From the NCBI RefSeq assembly GCF_050433445.1, contig NZ_JBNPXF010000011.1, positions 35,868 through 99,867 of the forward strand: a stretch of 64,000 bases of DNA. Direction: 5' to 3'. Made by a program: the position numbers and the translations under genes. The notes below the pieces were generated by a model. It had not been told where the DNA came from and ran no database searches. It worked only from the letters and a program-made list of their open reading frames with translations. Origin of the DNA: Kroppenstedtia sanguinis (lineage in GTDB: Bacteria; Bacillota; Bacilli; Thermoactinomycetales; DSM-45169). Positions 60,966-64,000 of the stretch are shown piece after piece (the stretch's first letter is position 1; every line of letters starts with the position of its first letter).

Positions 60966-60999
60966 GCAAAAAGGTCTTCAACAAGGAAGACCTTTTTGC
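60966..60999. terminator. Bidirectional terminator
   Basis: GCAAAAAGGTCTT (60966-60978) pairs with AAGACCTTTTTGC (60987-60999); it separates the ABC gene and the convergent yusW-like remnant. Confidence 0.85.
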
Positions 61000-61339
61000 T
61001 ACTTTCTGTCCTCAAATTCAAGTATCGTATTATCTTTAAAGGTAATTCGACTTCCAATTGGGTGTAATCATCTGGAAGGTCAAACGCTTTTAAGACCTGA
61101 CTAATTGCATGGTCTTTTTTCGTGTCTTGAGTAATTTTTTTGAAGGCCTTTTCAGTCTTTTCATAAACATTATTCACTGAATCCTCTATTTTTGCATCAA
61201 TGAACGCAGAGTTGTGCTCCCGTTCAATTTCTGTCTCATATTCTTGATTCTTGCTATAGCCTATTTCCAATTCGATATCAGTATAATCCAGGTGACTCAT
61301 TTTTTCAGACATGTCTGTATTGCTATCGTTGCTATTCAT
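60999..61339 (-). pseudogene. YusW-like protein, truncated and frameshifted
   Basis: The frame encodes DYTDIELEIGYSKNQEYETE and ISQVLKAFDLPDDYTQLEVE as in YusW-family lipoproteins. After LEVEL it should run TFKDNTILEFEDRK-stop, which is present in the next frame; one base appears lost at GTCGAATTACC. The N-terminal signal peptide is absent because the frame runs into a reversed MITE fragment at 61340. Confidence 0.7.
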
Positions 61340-61371
61340 ATCGCTTGAGGGGATGGGATGGTGGGACGGCT
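61337..61371 (-). mobile_element. Reversed fragment of a type I MITE-like element
   Basis: ATCGCTTGAGGGGATGGGAT then GGTGGGACGGCT is the reverse complement of the AGCCGTCCCACC...CCCCTCAAGCGAT stretch of type I copies. It is the only piece in this orientation and marks the broken 5' end of the yusW-like gene. Confidence 0.6.
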
Positions 61372-61493
61372 AAATTCGTGGAATTTTTATATCAAGATAA
61401 TCGATGAGGTTAAAAATTCGGTACCACCTAAAAAAACCCGCCCATCTCACGCATCAGGCAGGGGGAAAATGAATCTCTTCCTTATTATACTGA

Positions 61494-61829
61494 TTAACCT
61501 GCTTCCATCCCTCCCACCCCATTGCGGATCTCCCGGTGGGAAACCGACTTTTCCTTAAAGTACTGTTCCAGATCTTCTTGCACCAGAGGCAGTGGGGAGA
61601 GTGTGTTCTCTTTGCGGGCGTGGCGGGTCATCTCCAGCAAGGATTGATAAAAACGGAGATCTTCCCAAGAGTAATCAGGGACTCGCTCCAGGGAGGTGAG
61701 CAGATGAACAGCTTGCTGCAGTTCCTCTTCCACCTGGTCCACCAGGTCCATGTTCCAGTATTCGTAGTTCAGGGCCTCCAAAGCATTCCAACCGAGAAAG
61801 TGGGGGAGACGTCCATGGTTCTTTGGCAA
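61494..61829 (-). CDS. Hypothetical protein, 111 residues
   Basis: Soluble, acidic, helical (PHFLGWNALEALNYEYWNMD, then a coiled-coil-like VEEELQQAVHLLTSLERV). I recognise no family. TTG ending at 61829 is nine bases after AAAGGAGG, a convincing start; a GTG three codons earlier touches that site. It stands alone at the edge of the decaying island. Confidence 0.65.
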   Translation of the reverse strand: MPKNHGRLPHFLGWNALEALNYEYWNMDLVDQVEEELQQAVHLLTSLERVPDYSWEDLRFYQSLLEMTRHARKENTLSPLPLVQEDLEQYFKEKSVSHREIRNGVGGMEAG

Positions 61830-61838
61830 TCTGATCAC

Positions 61839-62055
61839 CCTCCTTTTGTATAGTTATCATATCGGAAAGCGATCTATATTGATACAATTATTCGCGATAT
61901 AATATATAATTTAAATTATCAATATCATTTTGGCATGAAAACTCTCCCTTGGTTTTTCCTTCCTCCAAAATCTCTCTCCTGCTCTTCATTGCGGGCGGCT
62001 CCCCAGAGGGGTTTAGATGCTATTGCAGAGCCGGAAGGAAGACCTTGAACCACAA
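61839..62055. other. AT-rich gap
   Basis: Contains an AT-rich segment (61860-61925) suitable for promoters and no recognisable gene. Confidence 0.4.
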
Positions 62056-62090
62056 AAATACGCCTATTCCTGTGAAGGAAAGGCGTTAAG
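62053..62090 (-). terminator. Terminator of the small membrane peptide gene
   Basis: On the minus strand ACGCCT (62086-62081) pairs with AGGCGT (62065-62060), followed by ATTTTT. It starts 12 bases after the stop codon. Confidence 0.7.
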
Positions 62091-62097
62091 GAGAGCG

Positions 62098-62175
62098 TTA
62101 GCCGCTGATATAACTGTAGATCAATCCCACGATCAAAGCCATGTACAAAAAGAGACTCCAACGCATGGGATTCAA
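62098..62175 (-). CDS. Small membrane peptide, 25 residues (30 from an upstream ATG)
   Basis: From TTG 62175 the product is a single hydrophobic helix, NPMRWSLFLYMALIVGLIY followed by SYISG. GGAGGGG lies six bases upstream. An in-frame ATG at 62190 would add five residues but overlaps that ribosome site. TATAAT stands about 25 bases before ATG 62190 and a terminator follows the stop. No family assigned. Confidence 0.6.
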   Translation of the reverse strand: MNPMRWSLFLYMALIVGLIYSYISG

Positions 62176-62587
62176 CAGAGTCCCCTCCATCCGTCCGATG
62201 TGGTTTCATCTCCATTATATCACCAGGGGCAGCTTCTGTTGAAGGGTGGAAAACAAACCCTTGAATCAGTTATTTTTCCATGGTAAGTTCAAACAGTAAA
62301 ATGAAGCAGTCTGAAGTCCACAATCCACTTCCTTTGTAAGCGTGAATACTTCTTAAGATCTATACGAACTGCAAATTTTCGATGATCTCTCTCAGGCGGA
62401 CAGGCTATTTCTGAAGAACAGTATTGTAAGTCGTATGTCTTCTATGGATAATGGGAATATAGAGTGAAAACGTGTGTCATATAAAATTTTCAGTTAAAAC
62501 TGGCTATAAAGATAAAAGGAAGGAGGCATGAAAGCCCTTCTTCCAATTGTCTGAATCCAGAAGAGGATCCAAGCAAGGGAGGTGGGG
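62176..62587 (+). other. LCP gene upstream region
   Basis: Contains CAGTTAAAACTG (62491-62502), a perfect 12-bp palindrome next to TATAAA (62505-62510). Then AAAGGAAGGAGGC is followed by ATG and seven more codons to TGA (62528-62554). The same bases fold into a hairpin GGAAGGAGGC / GCCCTTCTTCC. It may be a leader or attenuator for the LCP gene. Confidence 0.35.
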
Positions 62588-63700
62588 GTGCCTGTGAACG
62601 ACTCACGACTTGATAGGGTGCGAAAGCAAAAGAAGAAAAGGCGTTGGGTTTGGATTTTGATGAGCTGTTTTTCAGTTGCACTGATCAGCTCCAGCTATTT
62701 CTTTTTCCAGGTGTGGGGAGCGATGGATCACGCTTTCGATCCGCTGGAACGGAAAAAGCCTGCCAAACGGAGTCAGGAGGTTACGATGGATCAGCCTTTC
62801 ACTGTCCTTTTGATGGGGGCGGATGGGAAGAAGGGTGATTGGCGAACTGACAGTCTGATGCTGGTCTCGATCCATCCCAAGAAAAAGTCGGCCAAGCTTT
62901 ATAGCATTCCTCGGGACACCTATACAGAGATTGCCCATTCCAACGGGGTGAAGACCAAAATCAACGCAGCCCCTTATTACGCCCGGTTGGCTAATGTGGA
63001 CCTGGAGACCAACGTAGTGGAAACCGTCGAGAATTACCTCAATATACCCGTGGACTATTTTGTGAAAATCGATTTCCATGGATTTATCGAAGTGGTAGAT
63101 GCCTTGGGCGGTGTGGATGTGGATGTCCCTTTTAATTTCAATATGCGTCTCTTCTATAAATGGTATACCTTTGAAAAGGGGCCAGCTCACCTGGATGGGC
63201 ATGAGGCACTAGCCTACGTCCGCATGCGCAAGTCCGATCCTCAGGGAGACGCTGGACGGACGGCACGTCAGCGAGAAGTGATGCAAAATTTGGCCGGTCA
63301 GGCCGCCAGCCTCAACTCTGTAACTAAAATCAATGAGATTATGGAAGCTTTGGGCAATAACTTGGGTCACAACCTGAAGGTATCTGAAATATATAAACTA
63401 CAGGCCACCTACCGAAGCATTCCTAAAGAGAATATGGAGACTTTGAAAGATCGGGGCTATGACTCCAACGAAGAGAACTCGCGGGGAATCTGGTTTCACT
63501 ATGTCAACGATGAAGAACGGTTGCGTCTCAGTCATATCTTCCGCAAACATCTGGATCTCCCATTGGAAACCCTGGATGGACAGAAGTTTGAGGGGATTAG
63601 TCCCGCAGATGAAGAGAAGCATCAAGGAAGTGAAAACAACGGCGATCCACTGGGGACATCGGATGAAACTTCCGAAGTGACAAAGGAAGCCGGTCAATAA
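62588..63700 (+). CDS. LytR-CpsA-Psr (LCP) family cell-wall ligase
   Basis: Attaches undecaprenyl-linked glycopolymers such as teichoic acids to peptidoglycan outside the membrane. About 370 residues: basic cytoplasmic tail (RKQKKKRRW), one membrane helix (about 24-44), LCP domain with VLLMGADGKKGDWRTDSLML, the active-site arginine region SIPRDTYTEI and YVRMRKSDPQGDAGRTARQR, then a disordered acidic C-terminus. GTG 62588 and GTG 62594 both fit the GGGAGG upstream. Confidence 0.92.
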   Translation: MPVNDSRLDRVRKQKKKRRWVWILMSCFSVALISSSYFFFQVWGAMDHAFDPLERKKPAKRSQEVTMDQPFTVLLMGADGKKGDWRTDSLMLVSIHPKKKSAKLYSIPRDTYTEIAHSNGVKTKINAAPYYARLANVDLETNVVETVENYLNIPVDYFVKIDFHGFIEVVDALGGVDVDVPFNFNMRLFYKWYTFEKGPAHLDGHEALAYVRMRKSDPQGDAGRTARQREVMQNLAGQAASLNSVTKINEIMEALGNNLGHNLKVSEIYKLQATYRSIPKENMETLKDRGYDSNEENSRGIWFHYVNDEERLRLSHIFRKHLDLPLETLDGQKFEGISPADEEKHQGSENNGDPLGTSDETSEVTKEAGQ

Positions 63701-63721
63701 CGAATCACAATCTAGAAATCA

Positions 63722-63755
63722 AGCCATCGTCTCGGGATGATGGCTTTTTTTTTAT
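63722..63755 (+). terminator. Terminator of the LCP gene
   Basis: AGCCATCGTC pairs with GATGATGGCT, followed by at least nine T. Confidence 0.85.
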
Positions 63756-63850
63756 CCGATTCTCCAAGCAAGGTGAAGAATCATTACACTGAACCAGTGT
63801 CTAGATGGACCAGTGAGAAGGAGATCCTTGATCTTATAAATATGGAAAAT

Positions 63851-64000
63851 CAGGGCTGTTGATTAACCAGAAAATGGGCGGCGGAAGGGAGTCGTGTGCT
63901 GCCATAGCGACCTTTGCGCCATGGGCACTACAATTTGAAGTTAAGGATGCGCCACAGGCACTACAATCTCGATGGGCTGAAGCCCTGGAATAAAGGTAGC
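63851..64000 (+). mobile_element. MITE-like element, type II, copy I (cut by window end)
   Basis: CAGGGCTGTTGATTAACC then the same sequence as the first 150 bases of copy G with few differences, including the first two GGCACTACAAT units. Left flank is atggaaaat (63842-63850); the right flank is outside the window. Confidence 0.88.

Overview
The window reads as the chromosome of a Gram-positive, spore-forming Bacillota with fairly GC-rich codon use. The block polA-mutM-coaE-(lytic transglycosylase)-gapB-nrdR-dnaB-dnaI-...-ytxC-thrS-infC-rpmI-rplT follows the Bacillus subtilis order (without speD). T-box leaders, PhoP, BlaI, Zur and CadC-type sites and many GTG/TTG starts after strong GGAGG sites agree. 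A member of the Thermoactinomycetaceae is my guess from this mixture; it is not shown by any single gene.

Layout: 1-1.3 kb, tail of an unknown gene and a class A beta-lactamase with BlaI-like operators. 2-7.2 kb, pstSCAB1B2-phoU phosphate uptake operon behind a PhoP box. 7.3-15.3 kb, LOG-family protein, cadC-cadA metal efflux, arylamine N-acetyltransferase, YerD-like glutamate synthase-family protein, CsoR-type regulator with an unknown membrane protein, DUF3231-like protein. 16-31.7 kb, conserved replication/repair/translation block with three tRNAs, a Thr T-box at thrS and an L20-type leader at infC, which starts at ATT. 31.8-36.2 kb, an OpcR/GbsR-type regulator divergent from opuCABCD. 36.3-47.3 kb, accessory genes: CocE-type hydrolase, Hsp20, Zur-boxed CobW-family GTPase, P450, a broken trhO, a frameshifted MFS exporter and a BASS symporter. 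47.8-54.5 kb, ilvBN-ilvC-leuAB behind a ykkC-type (probably ppGpp) riboswitch followed in tandem by a Leu T-box. 55-56.4 kb, mgtE. 56.4-61.4 kb, an AT-richer, decaying island: cobB tail, cobO split by an insertion, MerR regulator with SfLAP-like membrane protein and truncated lipoprotein, ABC ATPase, broken yusW-like gene. 61.5-64 kb, hypothetical gene, a 25-30 residue membrane peptide gene and an LCP cell-wall ligase.

The most striking feature is a family of non-coding mobile elements scattered through the window. Each is about 50-390 bp, with imperfect ends of the form CAGGCGTGTTGATTAACC / CAGGGCTGTTGATTAACC and no coding capacity. At least seven copies are flanked by recognisable target duplications; four of these are perfect 9-mers (gggtagatc, tcgcttttt, tgtcgttgt, gatgtggtt). 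One copy splits cobO so that removing it and one duplicate restores the reading frame exactly; another splits a small ORF in the same way; two sit in the T-tracts of transcription terminators. Two subfamilies share the same pair of ends. No transposase is in the window, so they look like MITEs mobilised from elsewhere in the genome.

Regulation is unusually legible: PhoP box (pst), BlaI dyads (bla), CadC palindrome (cad), Zur box (cobW-like), MerR 19-bp-spacer promoter, two T-boxes, a ykkC-type riboswitch and an infC leader can all be read from sequence.
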